In this document: positions 8,728 through 17,648 of the stretch, piece by piece
Numbering within the stretch: the stretch's first letter is position 1
How the letters are laid out: every line of letters starts with the position of its first letter
From: Flagellimonas sp. MMG031
GTDB lineage: Bacteria; Bacteroidota; Bacteroidia; Flavobacteriales; Flavobacteriaceae
Assembly: GCF_040112705.1 (NCBI RefSeq)
Contig: NZ_CP157804.1
Span: forward strand, 1,366,501-1,430,500
Direction of reading: 5' to 3'
Length of the DNA stretch: 64,000 nucleotides
Made by a program: the position numbers and the translations under genes
The notes under the pieces: generated by a model
Told to the model about the DNA's origin: nothing
Seen by the model: the letters and a program-made list of their open reading frames with translations, nothing else
The model's database searches: none

Positions 8728-10225
8728 AGGGTATCACAATTTTAAAAGCGGTCTGGTTCTTACCTAAATGTAAGGTAATATCTCCACCATGTGCCTGAAT
8801 GATTTTTTTGGTATGATACAATCCTATGCCATATCCCTTAACATTATGCACGTTACCTTGTGGCACTCTATGGAACTTGTCAAAAATTTTATCCTTGTCG
8901 GACAGTTTTAAGGAAGTTCCATTATCCTGAATGGTAATTTCTATGGATGACTTCGTTTTTTTCAGGAATAGCTGAATGTGGTCACCACCATATTTGACGG
9001 CATTGTCCAGTACATTGTTTAGTGCATTTTCAAAATGAAGGGCATCAATAGGTGCAAATGCCTCCTTTGCTTCCGATTTCAGCGTTATACTTTTGGAGGT
9101 ATTCAATTGATGGTTTTCAGATAATTGTCTTAAAACAGGAACTAGGTCGGCCTCTCTTTTGTTTAAAATTGGGCCGTGCTGATCAAAAGAGGCCGTTTCA
9201 AGTAGTTTCTCGACCATTAGGTTCAACTTGGCCAATTGATCCTTGGACATGCCCACATAGGATTTTGCTTTTTCGGGATCTTTGAGTACGTCGAAATCAG
9301 TGATGCCTTCCAGTGCCGCATGTATCGTGGCGATTGGTGTTTTGAACTCATGGGTAATGTTGGAGATGAAGTCATTTTTAAGTTCCGCCAACTGTTTTTG
9401 TTTATTAATGGTTGCCATGAGATAGAACAGTGACCCAATTACAGCAAGTACTAATATGGTCGATAATAGAATTCCTCCTAAAATACGTTTAAGTACCAGG
9501 GCCTGCACATCTGGAAAAAATACCTCTAACTTGCTGCCCTTTGGTAAAAAGGTAGATCTTGAGGTGGTGGACAAGGCTGCTGTTTGAATAATTTCCGGAT
9601 GATACTTCATTTCCTTTCCCGTTTCGGGCGTGAGCATCAAGCCATACGGAATTTGAATTTTTTTACGCTCCAATTCATTTGTAAACAAGGAATCCATAAC
9701 CCCCATCTCCAAAGAATCCTGAGTTATGGAAAGGATTACTTTCGAGGTCAATAAATCAAAAGTTAAGGGTTTAATGGTATCCCCAATAATCAATGACCCC
9801 GTGCTGTCGTTTTCATGAACCTGCTTATGGGTGTCTGATACGGGCAAAGCAAATTTGGGCAGCGAATCCGGCATTGTGCCCCGAAATAGAGTGAATTTGT
9901 CGGAACGATCTTTAGTAATCGAATCCAATCCACGGAAACCTTTGCTGGACATGTCAATACGTTGAATCAAACTATCGAAAACCCCATTTCCTTCAGAAAA
10001 ATCCTTGGCACCTGCTGAATTCAGGACAATATTAACGGTGTTACGTTGCGCCAAGGTCTCGTAATAGGAGTTTACCGCGTTGTCCAATCCTATTTGTACC
10101 TCATTGATAAGCTGCTGTTTGTTGGTAAGGTAGCTTTTGTAATTCCAGTATACCTGTATGCAAATCGTGGCACCGATTACAATTGCAATCAGGTATACCA
10201 GCCATTTGCCGTTAAACTTTTCCAT
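8720..10225 (-). CDS. Sensor histidine kinase
   Basis: A 501-residue inner-membrane sensor. A first membrane segment (about residues 8-28) and a second (about 243-266) enclose a periplasmic sensor region of roughly 215 residues with no family I recognise. No HAMP domain is apparent. The dimerisation helix carries H292 in NITHEFKTP, and the ATPase domain shows the N box NVLDNAVKYG, a G1-like IQDNG and G2 GYGIGLYHTKKI. It precedes and overlaps its response regulator. The divergent neighbours are a GLPGLI protein and an outer-membrane barrel, which suggests envelope sensing; the signal is unknown. Confidence 0.92.
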   Translation of the reverse strand: MEKFNGKWLVYLIAIVIGATICIQVYWNYKSYLTNKQQLINEVQIGLDNAVNSYYETLAQRNTVNIVLNSAGAKDFSEGNGVFDSLIQRIDMSSKGFRGLDSITKDRSDKFTLFRGTMPDSLPKFALPVSDTHKQVHENDSTGSLIIGDTIKPLTFDLLTSKVILSITQDSLEMGVMDSLFTNELERKKIQIPYGLMLTPETGKEMKYHPEIIQTAALSTTSRSTFLPKGSKLEVFFPDVQALVLKRILGGILLSTILVLAVIGSLFYLMATINKQKQLAELKNDFISNITHEFKTPIATIHAALEGITDFDVLKDPEKAKSYVGMSKDQLAKLNLMVEKLLETASFDQHGPILNKREADLVPVLRQLSENHQLNTSKSITLKSEAKEAFAPIDALHFENALNNVLDNAVKYGGDHIQLFLKKTKSSIEITIQDNGTSLKLSDKDKIFDKFHRVPQGNVHNVKGYGIGLYHTKKIIQAHGGDITLHLGKNQTAFKIVIPYV

Positions 10226-10264
10226 ACGCTAAAATAAGTGCTTAAATCCGCCAAAACCAATCGG

Positions 10265-10290
10265 TTAACACTCGTTAACGTTGCTTAACA
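10265..10290. promoter_or_regulatory. Triple TTAAC direct repeat between divergent operons
   Basis: TTAAC occurs at 10265, 10275 and 10285, exactly one per 10 bases, in the 105-bp gap between the histidine kinase and the GLPGLI gene. Evenly phased direct repeats are the usual binding pattern of OmpR/PhoB-type regulators. A near-consensus -7 box (GATATTTG, 10312-10319) follows at a distance compatible with activation of the rightward operon. Assignment to the adjacent regulator is inference. Confidence 0.5.
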
Positions 10291-10330
10291 CTACCATGCA
10301 CTTCAAAAAAAGATATTTGGAGCATCAAAA

Positions 10331-11218
10331 ATGAATCAAATGAAAACAATAATTACAGTTTTGGTTATGGTGTTGGCACTACCGATAGGTGCCCAAGAAT
10401 TCCAAGGAAAGGCTATTTATCAAAGCAAGACTTCGATCGATATTAAAATTGAGAACGGTAGTATTTCAGAGGATCAAAAGGAACAGATTATGGAAAGTAT
10501 GAAGAAGAGTATGGAGAAAACCTATGAACTTACTTTTGATCGTGCCAGTTCCTTATATCGGGAAGAAGAGCGTTTGGGAACTCCTGGAGCGAGCCAAGGA
10601 GGTGTGTTTACTATGATATCTGGAAGTAGTCAAGGAGAATATTACAAAGACGTGCAGAGCAAAACCTATGTCCACCAGACAGATATGTTTGGAAAACCAT
10701 TTTTGATCAAGGACAGTTTGCGAACTTGGGAGTGGAAATTAAGTTCAGAAACCAAGAAAATCGGTAACTACACCTGTTACAAGGCCACTGCCATCCGTAA
10801 GCCCAACAATATATTTTCAAACAAGGAAAAAAACGAAAGTGAGCAGGACAGTGTGCCACAAGAACAAGATTCTACCCAAGGAAGGTCGTTGTTGTCCAAA
10901 ATAGAAAAGCCGGAAGATAGAATCATAACCGTTTGGTACACCCCCGAAATTCCAATAAGTCAAGGACCTGGACCGTACTGGGGGCTCCCTGGATTGATAT
11001 TGGAAGTAAACACTGGTAGAACAGCAATTCTTTGCAACAAGTTGATTCTAAACCCGGAGAAAAAGGAAGTTGTGGAGGAACCATCAAAAGGGAAAAGGGT
11101 TACCCAGGCCGAATATGATGAGATCATGGCCAAAAAGATGGAGGAAATGGAGAAAAGATGGAAGGCCAATAGCAACCGTAAAGGAGGAAATACCTTTAGC
11201 ATAAAAATACAAGGGTAA
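10331..11218 (+). CDS. GLPGLI family secreted protein
   Basis: A 295-residue exported protein of the Bacteroidota GLPGLI family, named for the motif seen here as YWGLPGLILEV near residue 220. The N-terminus up to IGAQ is a signal peptide; ATG codons at 10331 and 10340 both give acceptable signals. The family has no established biochemical function. Its stop shares one base with the start of the next gene (TAATG), so the pair is an operon and translation is probably coupled. It lies divergent from the two-component system. Confidence 0.88.
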   Translation: MNQMKTIITVLVMVLALPIGAQEFQGKAIYQSKTSIDIKIENGSISEDQKEQIMESMKKSMEKTYELTFDRASSLYREEERLGTPGASQGGVFTMISGSSQGEYYKDVQSKTYVHQTDMFGKPFLIKDSLRTWEWKLSSETKKIGNYTCYKATAIRKPNNIFSNKEKNESEQDSVPQEQDSTQGRSLLSKIEKPEDRIITVWYTPEIPISQGPGPYWGLPGLILEVNTGRTAILCNKLILNPEKKEVVEEPSKGKRVTQAEYDEIMAKKMEEMEKRWKANSNRKGGNTFSIKIQG

Positions 11219-13908
11219 TGGAAAAGTGGTTTGTCCGGCTCGTTTTTCTATGTCTTTGTTTAGGAATTCATGGAATGACCCAAGCACAACAAATAACCGT
11301 TTCTGGTATGGTAAGGGACACCCTCCAACAACCTTTGGATGTGGCCAATGTGGTTGCCATTAACCAGAATGATCAAACTATGGATGGCTTTGGGATCACA
11401 GATGCCTCTGGTAAATATAACATCAAGGTGAAAGCAAACACCAGTTATATTTTTAAGGTGAGCTACTTGGGATTTGAGCCGCAAGAGATCAAACTGGAGG
11501 TAGGAGGGGAAGATATTGAGAGAGATATTACACTTCAACCTAAAATCGCCGACCTGGAAGAAGTTGAGGTGGTCTATGATATTCCTATTTCCATTAAAGG
11601 TGATACCATTGTGTACAATACGGATTCCTTTGTGAGCGGAACTGAAAAAAAGCTGGCTGACGTTTTGGAAAAGTTGCCAGGTATTGAGGTGAATGACCAA
11701 GGGGAAATTAAAGTTGAGGGTAAAAAGGTATCCAAAGTAATGGTGGAAGGAGAGGATTTTTTTGATGGTGATTCCAAATTGGCCTCCAAAAATATTCCCG
11801 CCAACGCTTTGGATAAGGTAGAGGTGCTTCGAAATTATAGCGAAGTCTCTCAATTAAGCGGTGTCACCAATAATGAGGACAACGTTGCCCTAAATATCAA
11901 ACTCAAAGAAGGAAAAAAGAAGTTTTGGTTTGGTGAGATTTCCGGAGGACTTGGTTTTGAAGAGCGCTATGTCGCCCACCCCAAATTGTTTTATTATAGT
12001 CCAAAGTTTAGTTTGAATGTACTTTCCGATATCAACAATATTGGGGAAGTGCCTTTCACCACAATGGACTATTGGAACTTTACCGGTGGCTTAACGGGTG
12101 CAACCCGGGGAACGGGAACCAATTTTAACACGGGGTCGAACGGTCTTGGGCTATCACTAACACAAAATAATCGGGCGCAAGAGATCAATTCAAGGTTCGG
12201 CGCGGTGAATTTTAGTTATAAACCCACAGAATCGTGGCGTTTGAGCGGTTTTGGAATTTATTCCTACAACAATACCCTGATGCAAACGGATGCGCTCAAA
12301 ACATATATTGTCAGCAATCAGACCGAGCTGGCCGAAACCAAAACCGATCAGATTTCCCATTTGGGATTGGCGAAATTTTCATCCAGTTTTAAGCCATCGG
12401 AACGTTTTCAATGGAACCACGATGTGTTATTGAAAATGTCCGATGAGAATGAGGAGATGAATACCCGTTCTATTGCCGACATTACCGATGATATCTTCCA
12501 GCGCAGGGAGCAAACGCCAAGTAGTATCAGACAAAACTTCAATGCGTACTTTACCCTCAACGCGAATCATATTTTTGCTTTGGAGGCCCAACACGAATAC
12601 GCAAATGAGGACCCTTTTTATCAAGCTATTCGGGAACAACAGCCTTTCGTAGGTTTAGTTCCATTTGATCAAGACCAATCCATTTTTAACGTAAACCAAG
12701 AGCAACGGGTAATTACCAATAGATTAGACATCAAACTGAATTATTTTTGGGTAACCGGGCCCAAGAGTAATATCAATTTTACCTTGGGCACATTGCATAG
12801 TGGTCAGCGCTTTAACTCTTCGATCTTTCAGCGATTGGACAATGGGACCGAATTATCGTTTGAAAATGATGAGCTTACCAACGATGTGGAATTTGATTTT
12901 TCCGATGTGTTTATGGGGTTCCATTATAAAATGGTGACAGGAAAATTTACATTCAATCCGGGATTTCACATCCATAATTATGTAGCTTCCAACCAACAAT
13001 TGGGGACAAGGGTACAGGACAAACTCTTTAATTTGGTTCCCGACCTTTTCATTAACTACCAAATAAAAAGATCTGAAAGTCTAAGGTTGAACTATACTAT
13101 AAATCGAAGCTTCACGAACATAAATAATTTGGCAAGGGGCTATGTTTTTAACAATTACAACTCCCTTTTTCAGGGAAATCGGAATTTGGAGAGTGCCCTC
13201 TACCATAATGTATCACTTAACTTTTTTAGTTTCAGTATGTTCAATATGCAGAATATTTATGGGCAATTGAGCTATAGCAAACGAATAGATGCCTTTAAAA
13301 GTAACACCTCCATTGAAGGGATCAATCAAGTGAATAGCACCATAAATTCACAACTGGAAGATGAGACGTTTAACGCATCTGGTAATTTTGATCGGACTTT
13401 TGGTAAAATCAAAGTTTCAAGCGGTGTGGTATTGTCCAATAGCATCACCAACAATGTGGTGAACGGGGCACCGCGAAAATCCACCTCGCTCATGCAAGAT
13501 TATTCGGTCTCCCTGGGAACAAGTTTTGTAAACGCGCCAAATGTGGAGTTGGGGTATCGATACAATATAAACCAATATAAAACAGGAACCGTTTCTTCCA
13601 CATTTTACACGGACAGGCCTTATATAAAATTTGATACGGCGTTTTTAAAGAATTTTATCTTTTTAGCGGATTACAATTATTTTAATTATCGGGACAAAGC
13701 GGGCAATGTGGAAAATAAATTTGGCTTTTTGAATGCGAGTTTATCTTATCAAAAAACGGATAGTAAATGGGAATACAGCATCAACGCTACCAATTTGACC
13801 AACAATCAAGAATTGAATCAGGATAACTATAACGACCTTTTCTTTACCACTTCGGCCTACACCGTTCAACCACGATATGTAGTGTTTAAAATAAAGTACG
13901 AACTGTAA
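11218..13908 (+). CDS. TonB-dependent-receptor-like outer-membrane protein
   Basis: An 896-residue outer-membrane protein. A signal peptide (about 1-23) is followed by a carboxypeptidase-like regulatory domain (about 25-105), a plug-like segment containing LADVLEKLPGIEVNDQGEIK, and a long aromatic-rich barrel. The gap between plug and barrel and the overall style match the outer-membrane receptors that commonly partner GLPGLI proteins in flavobacteria. Neither the substrate nor TonB dependence can be read from the sequence; no TonB box was identified. It is co-transcribed with the upstream GLPGLI gene. Confidence 0.85.
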   Translation: MEKWFVRLVFLCLCLGIHGMTQAQQITVSGMVRDTLQQPLDVANVVAINQNDQTMDGFGITDASGKYNIKVKANTSYIFKVSYLGFEPQEIKLEVGGEDIERDITLQPKIADLEEVEVVYDIPISIKGDTIVYNTDSFVSGTEKKLADVLEKLPGIEVNDQGEIKVEGKKVSKVMVEGEDFFDGDSKLASKNIPANALDKVEVLRNYSEVSQLSGVTNNEDNVALNIKLKEGKKKFWFGEISGGLGFEERYVAHPKLFYYSPKFSLNVLSDINNIGEVPFTTMDYWNFTGGLTGATRGTGTNFNTGSNGLGLSLTQNNRAQEINSRFGAVNFSYKPTESWRLSGFGIYSYNNTLMQTDALKTYIVSNQTELAETKTDQISHLGLAKFSSSFKPSERFQWNHDVLLKMSDENEEMNTRSIADITDDIFQRREQTPSSIRQNFNAYFTLNANHIFALEAQHEYANEDPFYQAIREQQPFVGLVPFDQDQSIFNVNQEQRVITNRLDIKLNYFWVTGPKSNINFTLGTLHSGQRFNSSIFQRLDNGTELSFENDELTNDVEFDFSDVFMGFHYKMVTGKFTFNPGFHIHNYVASNQQLGTRVQDKLFNLVPDLFINYQIKRSESLRLNYTINRSFTNINNLARGYVFNNYNSLFQGNRNLESALYHNVSLNFFSFSMFNMQNIYGQLSYSKRIDAFKSNTSIEGINQVNSTINSQLEDETFNASGNFDRTFGKIKVSSGVVLSNSITNNVVNGAPRKSTSLMQDYSVSLGTSFVNAPNVELGYRYNINQYKTGTVSSTFYTDRPYIKFDTAFLKNFIFLADYNYFNYRDKAGNVENKFGFLNASLSYQKTDSKWEYSINATNLTNNQELNQDNYNDLFFTTSAYTVQPRYVVFKIKYEL

Positions 13909-13929
13909 ATCCAAGTTTTTGCAATTCTT

Positions 13930-13960
13930 TTTGGAAATAAAAGGTTTTCCCATAATTTTG
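13930..13960 (+). promoter_or_regulatory. Promoter of metK leader
   Basis: TTTG at 13930-13933 and TAATTTTG at 13953-13960 are separated by 19 bases, an excellent match to the Bacteroidota primary sigma consensus. The transcript would start near 13966, just before the SAM-II aptamer. Confidence 0.75.
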
Positions 13961-13970
13961 CCCTCGCGAA

Positions 13971-14024
13971 CCGAGGAAGGATTTGACTGATTGCAACCTC
14001 TTTAAAAAATGCTAAAGCAGTTGG
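13971..14024 (+). promoter_or_regulatory. SAM-II riboswitch aptamer, metK leader
   Basis: The segment has the order of conserved parts of a SAM-II aptamer: a P1 arm GAGG, the loop GATTTGACTGATTGCA, the P1 partner CCTC, an A-rich link with TTAAA, then GCTAAAG. ACTG in the loop (13985-13988) can pair with CAGT at 14018-14021, which is the SAM-II pseudoknot. It lies directly downstream of a consensus promoter and 50 bases before metK, whose product makes SAM. The match was made by eye against the known consensus; a covariance search should confirm it. Confidence 0.82.
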
Positions 14025-14058
14025 CCGTTTCCGGTTTACTTCCGTCAAATCCTCCTCG
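13972..14058 (+). promoter_or_regulatory. Alternative long stem overlapping the SAM-II aptamer
   Basis: Bases 13972-13987 and 14044-14058 are reverse complements over 15 bp with one bulged A. The left arm contains P1 and the start of the aptamer loop, so this stem and the SAM-II fold exclude each other. The right arm ends 14 bases before the metK ATG. This fits an expression platform, but which state permits translation cannot be told from sequence. Confidence 0.7.
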
Positions 14059-14072
14059 CTTAAATCAGAAAA

Positions 14073-15326
14073 ATGTCATATTTATTTACATCAGAATCTG
14101 TTAGTGAAGGACATCCGGATAAAATCGCAGATCAAATCAGTGATGCATTATTGGATAATTTTTTGGCCTTTGACCCTGAAAGTAAAGTGGCCTGCGAAAC
14201 CATGGTGACCACCGGACAAGTTGTTTTGGCCGGGGAAGTGAAAAGCCATACCTATGTGGATTTGCAGAGCATTGCCAGAGAGGTGATCAATACAATAGGA
14301 TATAGCAAAGGTGAATATAAGTTCAGCGGGGATTCCTGTGGTGTAATTTCCCTGATTCACGAACAATCGCAGGATATTAACCAAGGCGTAGATCGAGGCA
14401 GCAAAGAAGAGCAAGGGGCAGGTGACCAAGGGATGATGTTCGGCTACGCTACCACTGAAACGTCCAATTATATGCCTTTGGCATTGGACATCTCGCACAA
14501 AATTTTGGAGGTTTTGGCCGATTTGAGACGTGAAGGCACCCGAATTTCATATTTGAGACCTGATGCCAAGGCCCAGGTAACCATTGAATATTCTGATGAT
14601 AATGTTCCTCAACGCATCGATACGATAGTGGTTTCCACTCAGCATGACGAGTTTGATACCGACGAGGCCATGTTGGAGAAAATTAAGAGCGACATCGTCA
14701 ATATCTTGATTCCAGAGGTGAAACAACTGATGCCGGAAAGTATCCAGAAATTGTTCAACGACAATATCAAATACCACATTAATCCAACCGGAAAGTTTGT
14801 GATTGGCGGACCGCACGGAGACGCCGGTCTTACCGGAAGAAAAATCATTGTAGATACATACGGGGGCAAGGGAGCCCATGGAGGTGGAGCCTTTAGCGGA
14901 AAAGACCCGAGCAAAGTGGATAGAAGTGCGGCCTATGCTGCACGCCATATGGCCAAAAACTTGGTGGCCGCAGGGGTCGCAGGGGAAATTTTGGTACAGG
15001 TGAGCTATGCCATAGGAGTGGTAGAACCAACGTCCATTTACGTGGATACGTACAACTCCTCCAACGTGGATATGAGCGATGGTGAAATTGCCAAAAAAGC
15101 TTCCGAGCTCTTTGATATGCGTCCGTTTGCCATTGAGGAACGTTTAAAACTCCGAAATCCAATATACTTAGAAACAGCGGCTTACGGACACATGGGCAAA
15201 GAGCCCAGAACAGTAAACAAGGTTTTTGAATCCCCTTACAATGGGCGTATTGAAAAAGAAGTGGAACTCTTCACTTGGGAAAAATTGGATATGGTGGATA
15301 GGGTAAAGGAGGTCTTTGGCTTATAA
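14073..15326 (+). CDS. metK: S-adenosylmethionine synthase
   Basis: A 417-residue cytoplasmic enzyme making SAM from methionine and ATP. Family signatures are intact: [21 protein letters not shown] at the N-terminus, [12 protein letters not shown] (ATP site), [21 protein letters not shown] and [19 protein letters not shown]. It is somewhat longer than E. coli MetK (384), as usual in Bacteroidota. It is preceded by its own promoter, a SAM-II riboswitch and an alternative stem, and followed by a strong terminator, so it forms a single-gene unit under product feedback. Confidence 0.97.
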   Translation: MSYLFTSESVSEGHPDKIADQISDALLDNFLAFDPESKVACETMVTTGQVVLAGEVKSHTYVDLQSIAREVINTIGYSKGEYKFSGDSCGVISLIHEQSQDINQGVDRGSKEEQGAGDQGMMFGYATTETSNYMPLALDISHKILEVLADLRREGTRISYLRPDAKAQVTIEYSDDNVPQRIDTIVVSTQHDEFDTDEAMLEKIKSDIVNILIPEVKQLMPESIQKLFNDNIKYHINPTGKFVIGGPHGDAGLTGRKIIVDTYGGKGAHGGGAFSGKDPSKVDRSAAYAARHMAKNLVAAGVAGEILVQVSYAIGVVEPTSIYVDTYNSSNVDMSDGEIAKKASELFDMRPFAIEERLKLRNPIYLETAAYGHMGKEPRTVNKVFESPYNGRIEKEVELFTWEKLDMVDRVKEVFGL

Positions 15327-15346
15327 CCCATCAACATCAATAAAAT

Positions 15347-15377
15347 AAAAAGGGAGCTTTTAGGCTCCTTTTTTTAT
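15347..15377 (+). terminator. Intrinsic terminator after metK
   Basis: AAAAGGGAGC pairs with GCTCCTTTTT around a short TTTTAG loop, ending in a T run. Confidence 0.85.
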
Positions 15378-15431
15378 TGGCATACTCTTCCGAACTTTAG
15401 TAGCTTTAGCCTATCAAAAAAAATTAAACGT

Positions 15432-17366
15432 ATGAGAAGTTCGTTCAGAGTCCTGTTCCTTGGAATGTTTGTGTTGTTTGTCGCGGTTGGTTGTAAAAAG
15501 ACCGTCAAAACACAAACCGAAACGGTAGATACCTATGTCGCCGATAATTACACCAAAAAAGAGATTGACATTGAGATGAGGGACGGTGTTAAACTTCATA
15601 CGACTATTTATTCCCCTAAGGATACCTCAAAAAAGTACCCCATCATCATGCAGCGCACGCCGTACAGTTCCAGACCCTACGGTGAAGGTAACTTTAGAAC
15701 CAAAATCGGACCCAATGAGCATTTGATGAAAGAGGGGAATATTATCGTTTACCAAGATGTAAGAGGACGATGGCTGAGCGAAGGCCATTATGTGAACATG
15801 AGGGCTTACATTCCCAATAAAACCTCCAACGATCAGGTGGATGAGAGCTCTGACACCTACGATACCATTGAATGGTTGGTGAACAACGTGGAGAACAATA
15901 ACGGAAATGTGGGTGTTTGGGGGATTTCTTACCCCGGTTATTATGCGACATATGCTACCGTGGATGCGCATCCAGCGTTAAAGGCCGCCTCCCCCCAAGC
16001 CTGTATCGGTGATTTCTTTTTTGATGATTTTCACCATAATGGAGCCTATTTGTTAAGCTATTTTAGGGCAACCTCGCTCTTCGGGACCCCACGGCCCAAT
16101 GGGGATGCTCCCATCGATACGGCATGGTATACCTTGCCCAGCTTGCCCACGGAGGACCAATATCAGTTCTTTTTGGATGCAGGTCCTTTGAAAAATCTCG
16201 ATTACTTTTTTGAATACGAAACTGCAGATACCCCAACAATGCGACCAGAAGGTGTAACCGATGATTTCTTTTGGAACGAACTCAAGGAGCATCCGAATTA
16301 TGATGAAATGTGGCAGAGCAGGGGACTGATCCAACATTTAAAGAATGTAAAGAGCAGTGTGGCCACCATGATCGTAGGCGGCTGGTTTGATGCCGAGGAC
16401 CTATACGGCCCGCTGGAAACCTACAAAAACATAGAACAATACAACAAGGACAATTACAATACCATGGTGTTCGGACCTTGGGACCATGGCGCTTGGGCGC
16501 GGGACAAAGTGCGCAATGCCGTAGGCAATTATTATTTTGGAGATTCCATTTCATTATTTTATCAAAAGGAAATTGAGACCAAGTTTTTCAATCACTTTTT
16601 GAAAGGGGAGGGAGACAAGGATTCTGGCCTGCCCGAAGCATATGTGTTCGATTCAGGAAAGAAGGAATGGAAAAAATATGATACATGGCCACCAAAGAAT
16701 GCCACCAAACAGACCATGTACCTTTCTGACAATCAAGAACTCACCACCGAACAAAAAGAAATCAAGGGAATCCAGTTTATCAGCGACGTTAAGAAGCCCG
16801 TTCCGTACTCCGAAGATGTAAAAACGGTGTTTACCCCACGTAAATACATGACGGACGATCAGCGTTTTGCGGCCCGTCGTTCTGATGTGTTGGTTTTTGA
16901 AACCGATGTCATGGAAGAAGATTTTACGCTGGCGGGAGATATCATGGCCAAATTGAAAGTGGCAACCACGGGCACTGCTGCCGACTGGATCGTAAAGGTC
17001 ATTGATGTACACCCACCGGATGCCGAGACCAATGAAGAAATGCAGGACCACCTGAAATTGAGCAATTACCATTTAATGGTGAGGAGCGAGGTGCTTCGCG
17101 GCAGGTTCCGAAATAGCTTTTCCGAACCGGAGCCCTTCACGCCCAACGAGAAAACCGATGTAAACATTAAGCTTCAAGATGTGTTCCATACCATTAAAAA
17201 GGGACACAAATTGCAGATTCAGGTACAGAGCACCTGGTTCCCGCTTATTGATTTAAATCCACAAACCTACGTGGACAACATCTTTAAGGCGGACGAATCC
17301 GATTTCAAGACACAGACCCATACCGTGTTTACCGATTCCAATATTGAGTTTACGGTATTGAAATAA
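15432..17366 (+). CDS. CocE/NonD-family hydrolase (S15-type), lipoprotein
   Basis: A 644-residue alpha/beta hydrolase of the X-Pro dipeptidyl-peptidase/cocaine esterase family. A signal peptide ending AVGC suggests a lipid-anchored exported protein, so it would act in the periplasm or at the outer membrane. The catalytic domain begins near residue 45 (EIDIEMRDGVKLHTTIY); the nucleophile elbow is GVWGISYPGYYATYA near residue 162, and a C-terminal jelly-roll domain follows from about residue 470. Members cleave acyl esters, amides or N-terminal X-Pro dipeptides; the substrate here is unknown. It sits between the metK terminator and the SAM-I leader and appears unrelated to methionine synthesis. 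Confidence 0.88.
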   Translation: MRSSFRVLFLGMFVLFVAVGCKKTVKTQTETVDTYVADNYTKKEIDIEMRDGVKLHTTIYSPKDTSKKYPIIMQRTPYSSRPYGEGNFRTKIGPNEHLMKEGNIIVYQDVRGRWLSEGHYVNMRAYIPNKTSNDQVDESSDTYDTIEWLVNNVENNNGNVGVWGISYPGYYATYATVDAHPALKAASPQACIGDFFFDDFHHNGAYLLSYFRATSLFGTPRPNGDAPIDTAWYTLPSLPTEDQYQFFLDAGPLKNLDYFFEYETADTPTMRPEGVTDDFFWNELKEHPNYDEMWQSRGLIQHLKNVKSSVATMIVGGWFDAEDLYGPLETYKNIEQYNKDNYNTMVFGPWDHGAWARDKVRNAVGNYYFGDSISLFYQKEIETKFFNHFLKGEGDKDSGLPEAYVFDSGKKEWKKYDTWPPKNATKQTMYLSDNQELTTEQKEIKGIQFISDVKKPVPYSEDVKTVFTPRKYMTDDQRFAARRSDVLVFETDVMEEDFTLAGDIMAKLKVATTGTAADWIVKVIDVHPPDAETNEEMQDHLKLSNYHLMVRSEVLRGRFRNSFSEPEPFTPNEKTDVNIKLQDVFHTIKKGHKLQIQVQSTWFPLIDLNPQTYVDNIFKADESDFKTQTHTVFTDSNIEFTVLK

Positions 17367-17433
17367 AAAGCTATTGGTGAGGTCGATTTTTGAAAATTTC
17401 CCAAAAGATTAGGAAAATCGACCTTTCCATCTG

Positions 17434-17441
17434 TATATTTG
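17434..17441 (+). promoter_or_regulatory. -7 element before the first SAM-I riboswitch
   Basis: TATATTTG fits TANNTTTG and would start transcription about 20 bases before the aptamer. No clear -33 partner was found at the expected spacing. Confidence 0.5.
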
Positions 17442-17468
17442 TCCACGAAGTTCAAATATGTATTGTAA

Positions 17469-17568
17469 GTTATCAAGAAAGGTGGAGGGAATAGACCCTT
17501 TGAAGCCTTAGCAACCCTTGACGCTTGTCGAGAAGGTGCTACATTCTATCCCACAGGGAATAGATAAC
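17469..17568 (+). promoter_or_regulatory. SAM-I riboswitch of the metX-thrA fusion gene
   Basis: The leader has the S-box core AGAAAGGTGGAGGGA, CCCTTTGAAGCC, TTAGCAACCCT and GAAGGTGCTA. P1 is closed by GTTATC at 17469-17474 and GATAAC at 17563-17568. A compact P4 is formed by the CTATCCC and GGGAATAG arms. The aptamer ends about 80 bases before the coding start; a GGCC-CTTG-GGCC hairpin near 17622 lies close to the start codon, but no convincing terminator is present, so control of translation is more likely. Confidence 0.93.
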
Positions 17569-17648
17569 ATCACGGGTAGTTTCTGCCATCTTTTCTTATA
17601 ACCTTATTTTTTAGTAATCATCGGCCCTTGGGCCTATCACTTTTTTGT

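Noticed and set aside
17575..17648. Intrinsic terminator after the first SAM-I aptamer
   Set aside because: The only hairpin near the start codon is GGCC-CTTG-GGCC, short and not directly followed by a T run.
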